19,487 nucleotides of DNA from NCBI GenBank assembly GCA_045539515.1, contig JAZQFN010000069.1, forward strand, positions 1 to 19,487. The letters run 5' to 3'. This document shows, in pieces, positions 8,157 through 15,591 of this stretch. The number at the start of each line of letters is the position of its first letter. Position 1 is the first letter of the stretch. Source of the stretch: RGIG8748 sp045539515 (GTDB lineage Bacteria; Bacillota; Clostridia; UMGS1810). The notes beneath the pieces are model-generated. The model saw only the letters and a program-made list of their open reading frames with translations. It made no database searches and was not told the origin of the DNA. Made by a program: the position numbers and the translations under genes.

Positions 8157-9662
8157 TTGGAAACAATTATTAGTTTTATAGAAAGTGTTATAGCAGCAAT
8201 TGCCGGTGTGTTTGATGAGGCAAAAGAAGTAAGAGCTCTTATATTTGCTTTTCTGGGCATATGGGTATTCCATACGGGATTTTACAGAATTCTGGGATTC
8301 TTTTGCACCCGAAAGTTCAAGCCTACAGAAAACAAGCATAAGTACGCTATAGTTATAGCTGCCCGTAACGAGGAGTCAGTTATAGGCAATCTCTTGGACA
8401 GTATAGATCATCAGGATTATCCAAGGGAGCTTGTTACTGTGTTTGTAGTGGCAGACAACTGTACCGACTCCACCGCAGAGGTAGCCAGAAGCAAGGGTGC
8501 CATATGCTACGAGCGTTTCGACGATGAACATCGCACCAAAGGCTTTGCTCTGCAGTTTTTGTTTGAAAATATCCGTAAGGATTACGGTATAGACAGCTTT
8601 GAAGGCTACTTTGTATTTGACTCGGATAACCTCTTAAACAGCGACTATATCACAAGAATGAACGAGGCATTTGATGCCGGAGAAAAAATAGTTACATCCT
8701 ACAGAAATACCAAGAATTTTGACGAAAACTGGATTGCCTTTACCTATGCCATTCATTGGCTCCGTTCGATTCGTTTCCGTCACAGAGCCCGTTCGGTACT
8801 GCGTTTGGCTACCAATATTCAGGGTACCGGTTTCCTCTTTGCAAATGAGCTTGTAAAGGACGGCTGGAACTACACTTCTTTAACGGAAGACAGAGCCTTT
8901 ACTGCCGATGCGGTAGCTCACGGTTATCCCATTTCTTATTGTGATGCAGCTGTATTCTACGATGAACAGCCCATAAGCGTCAAAGTTGCATGGCGTCAGC
9001 GTATAAGATGGTCCAAGGGTCACCTTATGGCATTTGCCGAAACCGGTCCGGCGTTATTTAAAAATATATTTGTGGGTAACTGCTACCGTGATAAAAGTCA
9101 GAAAAGACCTATGACTTGGAAACGTGTATGGGAGGGTATCCGTAATCGCTGGGCATCTTTCGATACTTTGGCACAGGTATTCCCCACACCGGTTGTTAAG
9201 CTTGCAACCTGGATTGTGATATCGGTGTTTATGTTTTCCTGCTGGAGTTATGTAAACGGTGTCAGCGACCCTCTGTTTAACTCCGGAACTCCCCTCGGAA
9301 AGCTGCTTAAATATTTGTTTGGAGATATCAAGGTTAATGTAGCCCCCGGCTTTAATGCTATGCTTGCTACCTGGGGACTTGCAACATTGTGGAATGCCAT
9401 AAGCAGACTGTTCTACTATGCAAAGGATATACTTGTTTCATTTTATGTGCTTATTGTAGAGCATAAACGTATAATAAAGATACCCCTGTACAAAAAACTT
9501 CTTTACAGTCTTACCTGGCCTACATTTGATGCTATAGGAAGATGGACAACATACTTTGCTTTGTTTATGAAGGTTGAGTGGAAGCCTATCCCCCATACAA
9601 GTACGGTAACCATAGACCAGATAGAAAAAGCAAACGAAGAAGTTTTAACAGGCAAAAAGTAA
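8157..9662 (+). CDS. Membrane-bound family 2 glycosyltransferase
   Basis: Predicted integral-membrane GT2 glycosyltransferase of the processive (cellulose/hyaluronan synthase-like) architecture, 501 residues. An N-terminal hydrophobic segment lies near 26-48. The cytoplasmic GT-A domain, about 60-300, has IVIAARNEE (65-73), nucleotide-sugar Asp100 in VADNC, the metal-binding DSD at 155-157, the acceptor-site TED with Asp245, and the QRIRW motif (281-285) typical of chain-elongating GT2 enzymes. Further hydrophobic segments lie near 346-366, 398-416 and 420-436. It starts with TTG, 9 nt after GGAGG (8143-8147). It has its own promoter, and 21 bp separate it from the nitrilase-like gene, so the two form an operon. 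The product could be an exopolysaccharide or a glycolipid; the sequence does not decide. No lipopolysaccharide, wzx/wzy or PilZ genes are nearby. Confidence 0.88.
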   Translation: METIISFIESVIAAIAGVFDEAKEVRALIFAFLGIWVFHTGFYRILGFFCTRKFKPTENKHKYAIVIAARNEESVIGNLLDSIDHQDYPRELVTVFVVADNCTDSTAEVARSKGAICYERFDDEHRTKGFALQFLFENIRKDYGIDSFEGYFVFDSDNLLNSDYITRMNEAFDAGEKIVTSYRNTKNFDENWIAFTYAIHWLRSIRFRHRARSVLRLATNIQGTGFLFANELVKDGWNYTSLTEDRAFTADAVAHGYPISYCDAAVFYDEQPISVKVAWRQRIRWSKGHLMAFAETGPALFKNIFVGNCYRDKSQKRPMTWKRVWEGIRNRWASFDTLAQVFPTPVVKLATWIVISVFMFSCWSYVNGVSDPLFNSGTPLGKLLKYLFGDIKVNVAPGFNAMLATWGLATLWNAISRLFYYAKDILVSFYVLIVEHKRIIKIPLYKKLLYSLTWPTFDAIGRWTTYFALFMKVEWKPIPHTSTVTIDQIEKANEEVLTGKK

Positions 9663-9683
9663 ACAAGTTTAGGAGGCATAAAT

Positions 9684-10628
9684 ATGGCAAGAAGAGTTAG
9701 AGTAAGTGCAATAGGCTTAAGACCTATAGAATTCCCCAAAGGCACATCTTATGAAGATATGGTTCAGGGTGAATGGGATTATTTACATGATTACATCAGT
9801 CAGGTACTTTCCGACAGACCCGACCTTATAGTGCTCAACGAAGCCTGCGACAGACCTGTGGGCATTACCATGGAAGAACGCAAGGCATACTATGGCGTAA
9901 GAGGAAACAAAATATTAGAAAAAATGCGGGAAACTGCAAGGGAAAACAAGGTAAATATTGCATATTCCGCTTGTATTCAGATGGAAGATAAAACCTACCG
10001 TAACTGCACCATATTTATTGGCAGAGAGGGTGAAATAAGGGGTACCTACAATAAAAATTACCTTGTAATTGCCGAGTACACCAATGGCGAAATTCTCTAC
10101 GGTAAGGAAGCTCCCGTTATAGAAATGGACTTCGGTACAGTTGGCGGTATTATATGCTTTGACTTAAACTATATGGAACTTCTGGAAAGGTACGAAAAGG
10201 CACGCCCGGAGCTTCTGGTGTTCAGCTCCATGTATCACGGCGGACACGTACAGAGCCATTGGGCATACACCTGCCGCAGCTGGTTTGTGGGAGCTGTTTC
10301 AGGACTTCCGTGCAATGTGCTTAATCCCTTGGGTATTTCCGTGGCATCCAGCACAAACTATTACCCCTATGTTACCCACGATATTAACCTTGACTATGCC
10401 GTGGTTCATCTTGATGAAAACTGGAATAAATTGAATGCATTAAGAGAAAAATACGGAAAAGAAGTTAAAGTATTTGACCCCGGTCAGATTGGTGCGGTGC
10501 TTATAACAAGCGAATCCGATACTGTATCTGCTATGGATATGGTAAAGGAATTTGACATAGAGCTTCTTGACCACTACTTTGAACGTTCCATAGCTGCACG
10601 ATACTTACCCGGCAGAATGGAAGAATAA
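9684..10628 (+). CDS. Carbon-nitrogen hydrolase (nitrilase superfamily)
   Basis: Cytoplasmic amidohydrolase of the nitrilase superfamily, 314 residues, with no signal peptide or membrane segment. The Glu-Lys-Cys triad is visible: Glu53 in LIVLNEACD, Lys124 in GTYNKNYL and Cys158 in GGIICFDLNY. These match the family's E, K and C consensus positions. The family covers amidases, N-carbamyl amino acid hydrolases, omega-amidases and NAD-synthetase glutaminase domains, and nothing here fixes the substrate. AGGAGG (9671-9676) lies 7 nt before the ATG. The gene follows the glycosyltransferase by 21 bp and is followed at once by a strong terminator, so it is the last gene of a two-gene operon. The pairing hints at hydrolysis of an amide or N-acyl group on a substrate related to the glycan, which is inference only. 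Confidence 0.88.
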   Translation: MARRVRVSAIGLRPIEFPKGTSYEDMVQGEWDYLHDYISQVLSDRPDLIVLNEACDRPVGITMEERKAYYGVRGNKILEKMRETARENKVNIAYSACIQMEDKTYRNCTIFIGREGEIRGTYNKNYLVIAEYTNGEILYGKEAPVIEMDFGTVGGIICFDLNYMELLERYEKARPELLVFSSMYHGGHVQSHWAYTCRSWFVGAVSGLPCNVLNPLGISVASSTNYYPYVTHDINLDYAVVHLDENWNKLNALREKYGKEVKVFDPGQIGAVLITSESDTVSAMDMVKEFDIELLDHYFERSIAARYLPGRMEE

Positions 10629-10635
10629 CAAAAGT

Positions 10636-10682
10636 TAAAGGGAATGTAAATTAATTCAGCGAATTAATTTACATTCCCTTTA
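10636..10682. terminator. Strong bidirectional intrinsic terminator
   Basis: A perfect 22-bp stem (10636-10657 with 10661-10682) with a 3-nt AGC loop. The left arm starts TAAAGGGAATG and the right arm ends CATTCCCTTTA. A-rich sequence precedes it and T-rich sequence (TTTATTTAT) follows. It lies between two convergent genes, the nitrilase-like gene (stop at 10628) and the minus-strand sugar kinase (stop at 10684), so it can end both transcripts. Confidence 0.92.
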
Positions 10683-10683
10683 T

Positions 10684-11541
10684 TTATCGTGTAATTGCTT
10701 CATAACCTGCCACAACTTTTGCGCTTAGCTTTGAAGCCTTATTTATGGCGGTGTCTATGGTGTCGCCTTGGTATATACTGTTTATAAATGCTGCTCCGTA
10801 GGAATCGCCCGCACCCACGGTAGATACAACCTCCACTTTGGGAACTTTTTTGGAAAAATATGTCTTATTTTCTGTGGCATCATATACCCGGGAGCCTTTT
10901 TTGCCTTCGGTAAATACTATCATTTTTATATTTGGAAATATAGTGCATATATGGGCAAGTGTCGTGGCATCTTCGGGGATAACCTGTGTATCGTACAAAT
11001 AATGAAGCTCTTCGTCGCTGATTTTCACCATTGTTGCCCTTTCCATGCACAGAAGTATGGATTCTTTGCTGTAGCATCCCTCGCGGATGTTTATATCGCA
11101 AAACACCTCCTTAAAACTACACTCACTAAGTATCTTTTTTAATGAATTGCGTGATGTTTCATTTCGCTGAATAAGTGTATTGAAATAGAAAACATCTGCA
11201 TTTATGGCTTTTATTTTTTCTATTGTTTCATCTGTTATTGTTATATTGTCGTAGGCAGTATTTTTGTGAACAAAATAAGAGGGAATTTTGTTTTCGTCCA
11301 GAGTTACGGTGCATCTGCCCGTAGGGTAGGTGCTTTTTGATACAAGGACGGTCTTTATTCCGTAGTGTTTCATTTCTTTAATGGCATTTTCACCCAATTC
11401 ATCATTTCCAACGGCTGTTACAAGAAATGCTTCATCCCCCAAAAGGGAAATGTTTGCTCCGAAGTTAAAGGGAGCTCCGCCTATGGTTTTTTTATCGGGA
11501 TATACATCCCATATCACTTCACCGAATATAATTGTTTTCAT
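10684..11541 (-). CDS. PfkB-family sugar kinase, fructokinase-like
   Basis: Cytoplasmic carbohydrate kinase of the PfkB (ribokinase) family, 285 residues. The N-terminal motif IGGAPFNFGANISLLG (20-35) resembles the GGAPANVA sugar-binding motif of fructokinases. The C-terminal signature is STVGAGDSYGAAF (240-252), with catalytic Asp246 in GAGD and the anion hole before it. I chose the Met codon at 11541-11539 because GGAGAG lies about 8 nt upstream on the minus strand. A longer frame opens at 11592 but runs upstream past this ribosome site and across the predicted transcription start. It is the only minus-strand gene here, monocistronic between its own promoter and the convergent terminator. 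Its codon use looks more A/T-ending than its neighbours, which hints at, but does not prove, later acquisition. Fructose is the likely substrate by motif; other ketose or nucleoside substrates are possible. Confidence 0.87.
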   Translation of the reverse strand: MKTIIFGEVIWDVYPDKKTIGGAPFNFGANISLLGDEAFLVTAVGNDELGENAIKEMKHYGIKTVLVSKSTYPTGRCTVTLDENKIPSYFVHKNTAYDNITITDETIEKIKAINADVFYFNTLIQRNETSRNSLKKILSECSFKEVFCDINIREGCYSKESILLCMERATMVKISDEELHYLYDTQVIPEDATTLAHICTIFPNIKMIVFTEGKKGSRVYDATENKTYFSKKVPKVEVVSTVGAGDSYGAAFINSIYQGDTIDTAINKASKLSAKVVAGYEAITR

Positions 11542-11583
11542 AGCTCTTCTCTCCAATGTTTCAAGTGAATAATTATCAAATTC

Positions 11584-11612
11584 AGTATACAATATATAAA
11601 GTCAATTTACAA
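11584..11612 (-). promoter_or_regulatory. Candidate promoter of the PfkB-family kinase
   Basis: Read on the minus strand, TTGTAA (complement of 11607-11612) and TATACT (complement of 11584-11589) are separated by 17 nt. This gives a leader of roughly 35-40 nt before the start codon at 11541. The -35 box matches consensus at 4 of 6 positions and the -10 box at 5 of 6. The region is very A/T-rich, so chance matches are possible. Confidence 0.45.
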
Positions 11613-11667
11613 TACGGCAATTATTTTTTATTCCTCAGTTTTTTTCTAATAAACTAACGCATAATAC

Positions 11668-11696
11668 TTGATTTTTTGCGGAAAATGTTATAAAAT
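11668..11696 (+). promoter_or_regulatory. Candidate promoter of the pfkA operon
   Basis: TTGATT (11668-11673), a 17-nt spacer and TAAAAT (11691-11696) form a plausible vegetative promoter within the divergent 224-bp gap. This would give a leader of about 60 nt. Other -10-like boxes follow in this A/T-rich stretch (TATAAG at 11701, TATGAT at 11707), so the exact start is uncertain. I see no T-box or other recognisable riboswitch in the leader. Confidence 0.4.
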
Positions 11697-11765
11697 GTAC
11701 TATAAGTATGATAAAATAGACTTATTATGGATTTATATACATCTTAAGCTCAAGGAGGCAGAATT

Positions 11766-12737
11766 ATGGCTATTAAAAATGTAGGTATACTTACCAGCGG
11801 CGGAGATGCTCCCGGTATGAATGCGGCAATCCGTGCCGTGGTAAGATGCGCAATAGGCAAAGGCTTTAAAGTTATAGGTATCAAAGATGGCTACAAGGGT
11901 CTTTTAAGTGGTGATATGGAAGAGCTTGTGGCAAGAAGTGTCAGCGAATGTATGCAGAGGGGCGGAACTATGCTCGGAACTGCCCGTTGCAAGGAGTTTG
12001 CCACACCCGAAGGCGTCAAGTCCGGTGCTGCGATGCTTCGCAGACGTGAAGTGGATGCCCTTGTGGTTATAGGCGGTGACGGTTCCTTTATGGGTGCAAG
12101 AGCTCTCGCAGAAGAAGGTATCCGCACCATAGCCATTCCCGGCACTATAGACAACGATATTTCCTGCAGTGAATATACAATTGGATTTGATACTGCATTA
12201 AATACTGCGGTAGAAGCTGTGGATAAGGTTCGCGACACTTGTTCCTCACATCAGAGATGCTCTGTAATCGAGGTTATGGGTAAGCACGCAGGTTACATTG
12301 CAGTGAGAACAGCAATTGCTACCGGTGCAGAGGTTGTGTTGGTTCCCGAAGTTCCCTTTGACTTTGAAAAGGATGTTCTTGAGGCAATCCGCGAAGGTAA
12401 AAAGAACGGTAAAAAGCACTACATCATCATTATGGCAGAGGGTATTTCCATGGGTGCTCACGAAATAGCCGAGCGTGTGGAAAAGGAAACCGGTATTGTA
12501 ACCCGTGCCACAATCTTAGGTCACATTCAGAGAGGCGGAAGCCCTACTGTTCGTGACAGAGTAATGGCAGCAAATATGGGTGCTATGGCAGTAGACCTTC
12601 TTGAAGAAGGCAAGACCAACAGAGTAGTAGTTCTTAAGGACGGTATTATTACTGACCTTGACATTACCGAAGGTCTTAACATGAAGAAGAGTATCGACCC
12701 CAAGCTTTACGACCTTGTAAAGACACTTTCCATATAA
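11766..12737 (+). CDS. pfkA: ATP-dependent 6-phosphofructokinase
   Basis: Phosphofructokinase, converting fructose 6-phosphate to fructose 1,6-bisphosphate, the committed step of glycolysis; cytoplasmic homotetramer in the family. The 323-residue length is standard for bacterial PfkA. Motifs in order: ILTSGGDAPGMNAAIRAVVR (8-27, ATP loop), GGDGS (103-107), GTIDNDI (126-132) with the catalytic aspartates, MGKHAGYIA (171-179) and ILGHIQRGG near the C-terminal half. The Gly in GGDGS and the Gly in GTIDND, in place of the Asp and Lys seen in pyrophosphate-dependent enzymes, indicate ATP as phosphate donor. AAGGAGG (11752-11758) lies 7 nt before the ATG. It leads an apparent operon with a small membrane protein, valS and folC, a different context from the usual pfkA-pyk pair. 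Confidence 0.97.
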   Translation: MAIKNVGILTSGGDAPGMNAAIRAVVRCAIGKGFKVIGIKDGYKGLLSGDMEELVARSVSECMQRGGTMLGTARCKEFATPEGVKSGAAMLRRREVDALVVIGGDGSFMGARALAEEGIRTIAIPGTIDNDISCSEYTIGFDTALNTAVEAVDKVRDTCSSHQRCSVIEVMGKHAGYIAVRTAIATGAEVVLVPEVPFDFEKDVLEAIREGKKNGKKHYIIIMAEGISMGAHEIAERVEKETGIVTRATILGHIQRGGSPTVRDRVMAANMGAMAVDLLEEGKTNRVVVLKDGIITDLDITEGLNMKKSIDPKLYDLVKTLSI

Positions 12738-12752
12738 GATAAGGAGTATTAT

Positions 12753-12929
12753 ATGAAGTACATACTTCTTTTGGGTTTATTGATTTTGTTTGTACTAAAC
12801 TTTACAATCGGTAAACTTATGAAATTAATTACGAAAAAAGAAATTGCCGAAACCACGGAAATGAAGGCAAAAGGCGTTATATATGTACTTGCCCTTGCCC
12901 TTGTAATCGTGATAATGGTATATTTTTAA
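12753..12929 (+). CDS. Small two-helix membrane protein, unknown function
   Basis: A 58-codon reading frame between pfkA and valS. It is supported by AAGGAG (12741-12746) 6 nt before the ATG, by tight spacing (15 bp after pfkA, 21 bp before valS), and by strongly patterned content. Residues 3-20 (YILLLGLLILFVLNFTIG) form one hydrophobic helix. Residues 21-40 are a charged segment with six Lys. Residues 42-58 (VIYVLALALVIVIMVYF) form a second helix ending at the stop. By the positive-inside rule, the Lys-rich loop should be cytoplasmic and both termini outside. I do not recognise the family and there is no signal-peptidase motif. It may be a regulatory or scaffold microprotein; no function is claimed. 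Confidence 0.75.
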   Translation: MKYILLLGLLILFVLNFTIGKLMKLITKKEIAETTEMKAKGVIYVLALALVIVIMVYF

Positions 12930-12950
12930 TTAAGAGAGGATTGAATCTAA

Positions 12951-15581
12951 ATGGCTTCAAAAAGAGAACTCGCAAAGCAGTATAATCCTGCAGATGTTGA
13001 GGACAGAATATATTCCGGCTGGGTTGAAAACAACTACTTTGGTGCAACTCCCGATGATTCCAAGGAACCCTTTACCGTGGTAATTCCCCCTCCCAACGTT
13101 ACAGGCCAGCTCCATATGGGACACGCCCTTGACGAAACCCTGCAGGACATACTTGTGCGTTATAAGAGAATGGCAGGCTACAACGCCCTTTGGGTACCCG
13201 GTACAGACCACGCAGGTATTGCTACACAGATTAAGGTTGAGGAAGCTCTCAGAAACGAAGAGGGCTTAACCCGTTACGACCTTGGCAGAGAAAAATTCTT
13301 AGAAAGAGTATGGGACTGGAAGCATAAGTTCGGCAGCCGTATTATAAATCAGATTAAAAAGCTCGGTTGCTCCTGCGACTGGAGCAGAGAACGTTTCACT
13401 ATGGACGAGGGTTGCTCCGATGCCGTAAAGGAAGTATTCGTAAAGCTTTATGAAAAAGACCTTATATATCAGGGCAACAGAATTATAAACTGGTGTCCTC
13501 ACTGTATTACAGCTCTCTCCGATGCAGAGGTTGAATACGAAGAACAGGACGGTTTCTTCTGGCACATTAACTACCCTGTAAAGGATAGCGACGAATTTGT
13601 GGAGATTGCCACCACAAGACCCGAAACTCTTCTTGGTGATACTGCCGTTGCAGTAAACCCCGAAGACGAAAGATATGCTCACCTTGTAGGAAAGACCCTT
13701 ATCCTTCCTTTGGTTGGCAGAGAAATCCCCGTTGTTGCCGATGACTACGTAGACAAGGAATTCGGTACAGGCTGCGTTAAGATTACACCTGCTCACGACC
13801 CCAATGACTTTGAGGTTGGTCTTCGTCACAACTTAGAGCAGATTAAGGTGTTAAACGACGATGCTACCATTAATTCCTACGGCGGCAAGTATGAAGGTAT
13901 GGACCGCTACGAAGCAAGAAAGGCAATGATAGCAGACTTGGAAGCAGAGGGACTTCTTGTAAAGGTAGTTCCCCACAAGCACAACGTTGGTCAGTGCTAC
14001 AGATGCGGCACCACAGTAGAGCCTATTACATCAAAGCAATGGTTTGTTAAAATGAAGCCTCTCGCCGAAAAGGCTATAGAAGTAGTAAATGACGGTACAA
14101 TTAAATTCGTACCCGACAGATTCTCCAAGACCTACCTTAACTGGATGGAAAACGTACATGACTGGTGTATTTCCCGTCAGCTCTGGTGGGGTCACAGAAT
14201 CCCTGCTTACTACTGTGAATGCGGTGAAACCGTAGTTTCCAAGGAAGAGGTTACCACCTGCCCCAAGTGCGGTAAGGCTATGAAGCAGGATCCCGATGTT
14301 CTCGACACATGGTTCAGCTCAGCTCTTTGGCCTTTCTCTACATTGGGATGGCCTAAAAATACCGAAGACCTTAAGTATTTCTACCCCACAAGCGTGCTTG
14401 TAACAGGCTATGATATTATATTCTTCTGGGTTGCAAGAATGATATTCTCCGCTATGGAGCATATGGATAAAGAACCCTTTAAGTATGTATTTATCCACGG
14501 TATTGTACGTGACAGTCAGGGCAGAAAGATGAGTAAGTCCTTGGGCAACGGTATAGACCCCCTCGAAGTTATTGCAGAGTATGGTGCCGATGCACTTAGA
14601 TTTACCCTTGCCACAGGTAACTCCCCCGGTAACGATATGCGTTACTACAAGGAGAGGGTAGAAGCCAGCAGAAACTTTGCAAACAAAATCTGGAATGCTT
14701 CAAGATTCCTTCTTATGAATCTTGACATAGACAAGGTTGAACTTCCTAATGAGAGTGAATTAAGATGCGAAGACAAGTGGATTATTTCTTCATTCAATAC
14801 TCTTGCAAAGGAAGTAACCGATAACTTAGATAAGTTTGAACTTGGTGTTGCAGTATCCAAGCTCTACGACTTTATCTGGGATAACTACTGCGACTGGTAC
14901 ATTGAGCTTGTAAAGCCCCGTCTTTATGAAGCAGACGGCCCCGACAAGGTTGCACAGAAGGTTCTCGGATATATCCTTGTAAATACATTAAAGCTTCTTC
15001 ATCCCTTTATGCCGTTTATTACGGAAGAAATATTCAGCTATCTTCCCACCGGAGAAGAAAGCATCATGATTTCCGCTTGGCCTAAGTGTGATGAGGCACT
15101 TTCCTTCCCCGAAGACGAAAAGCGTATGCAGATAGTAATGGATGCTATAAGAAGCATCCGTAACTTAAGAACACAGATGAATGTTGTTCCCTCCAAGAAG
15201 GCAAAGGTTATAATCGTAACCGAAAACAAGGCTCTCTTTGAAGGTACAGAAATCTTCTTTGAAAAGCTTGCAAGCGCTTCTGAAACTCTTATCCAGTCCG
15301 ATAAGACAGGCATTGGTGAAAATGCCGTTAATGCCGTTGTGGAAGGTGCAGAGGTATTTATTCCTCTCGATGAGCTTGTAGACAAGGAAAAGGAACTTGA
15401 AAGACTCACCGGTGAAAAGCAGAAGCTCGAAGCGGAAATCAAGAGAGTTGAAGGAAAGCTTTCCAACGAATCCTTCGTAGCCAAGGCTCCTCAAAAGGTT
15501 GTAGACGAAGAAAGAGCAAAGGGCGAAAAGTACAGAGCAATGCTTGAAAAGGTACTTGAGAGCCTTGAAAATTTAAAATAA
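12951..15581 (+). CDS. valS: Valyl-tRNA synthetase
   Basis: Class I aminoacyl-tRNA synthetase charging tRNA-Val, cytoplasmic, 876 residues as usual. The ATP-site motif PPPNVTGQLHMGH ends with HMGH at 55-58. KMSKS is at 526-530. The editing domain, which removes mischarged threonine, is marked by TTRPETLLGDTAVAVNP from residue 221. Cysteine pairs occur at 182/185, 349/352, 422/424 and 437/440, and the last two look like a zinc knuckle inserted in the catalytic domain. WFSSALWPFSTLGWP follows. The C-terminal residues, about 805-876, are rich in Glu/Lys heptads and form the tRNA-binding coiled coil. GAGAGGA (12934-12940) lies 10 nt before the ATG. No T-box leader precedes it; the gap from the small upstream gene is only 21 bp. 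Confidence 0.97.
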   Translation: MASKRELAKQYNPADVEDRIYSGWVENNYFGATPDDSKEPFTVVIPPPNVTGQLHMGHALDETLQDILVRYKRMAGYNALWVPGTDHAGIATQIKVEEALRNEEGLTRYDLGREKFLERVWDWKHKFGSRIINQIKKLGCSCDWSRERFTMDEGCSDAVKEVFVKLYEKDLIYQGNRIINWCPHCITALSDAEVEYEEQDGFFWHINYPVKDSDEFVEIATTRPETLLGDTAVAVNPEDERYAHLVGKTLILPLVGREIPVVADDYVDKEFGTGCVKITPAHDPNDFEVGLRHNLEQIKVLNDDATINSYGGKYEGMDRYEARKAMIADLEAEGLLVKVVPHKHNVGQCYRCGTTVEPITSKQWFVKMKPLAEKAIEVVNDGTIKFVPDRFSKTYLNWMENVHDWCISRQLWWGHRIPAYYCECGETVVSKEEVTTCPKCGKAMKQDPDVLDTWFSSALWPFSTLGWPKNTEDLKYFYPTSVLVTGYDIIFFWVARMIFSAMEHMDKEPFKYVFIHGIVRDSQGRKMSKSLGNGIDPLEVIAEYGADALRFTLATGNSPGNDMRYYKERVEASRNFANKIWNASRFLLMNLDIDKVELPNESELRCEDKWIISSFNTLAKEVTDNLDKFELGVAVSKLYDFIWDNYCDWYIELVKPRLYEADGPDKVAQKVLGYILVNTLKLLHPFMPFITEEIFSYLPTGEESIMISAWPKCDEALSFPEDEKRMQIVMDAIRSIRNLRTQMNVVPSKKAKVIIVTENKALFEGTEIFFEKLASASETLIQSDKTGIGENAVNAVVEGAEVFIPLDELVDKEKELERLTGEKQKLEAEIKRVEGKLSNESFVAKAPQKVVDEERAKGEKYRAMLEKVLESLENLK

Positions 15582-15591
15582 GGTGATTAAT

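Noticed and set aside
11542..11592. N-terminal extension of the PfkB-family kinase to 11592
   Set aside because: It runs upstream of the GGAGAG ribosome site and across the predicted promoter -10; the kinase fold begins at MKTIIFGE.
13299..13829. Minus-strand frame of 176 codons inside valS
   Set aside because: It is antisense to the editing-domain region of an intact ValRS, and its composition is that of a codon shadow.
15038..15494. Ser/Leu-rich minus-strand frames opposite the ValRS coiled coil
   Set aside because: The low-complexity content is what antisense reading of Glu/Lys codons gives; no ribosome site.
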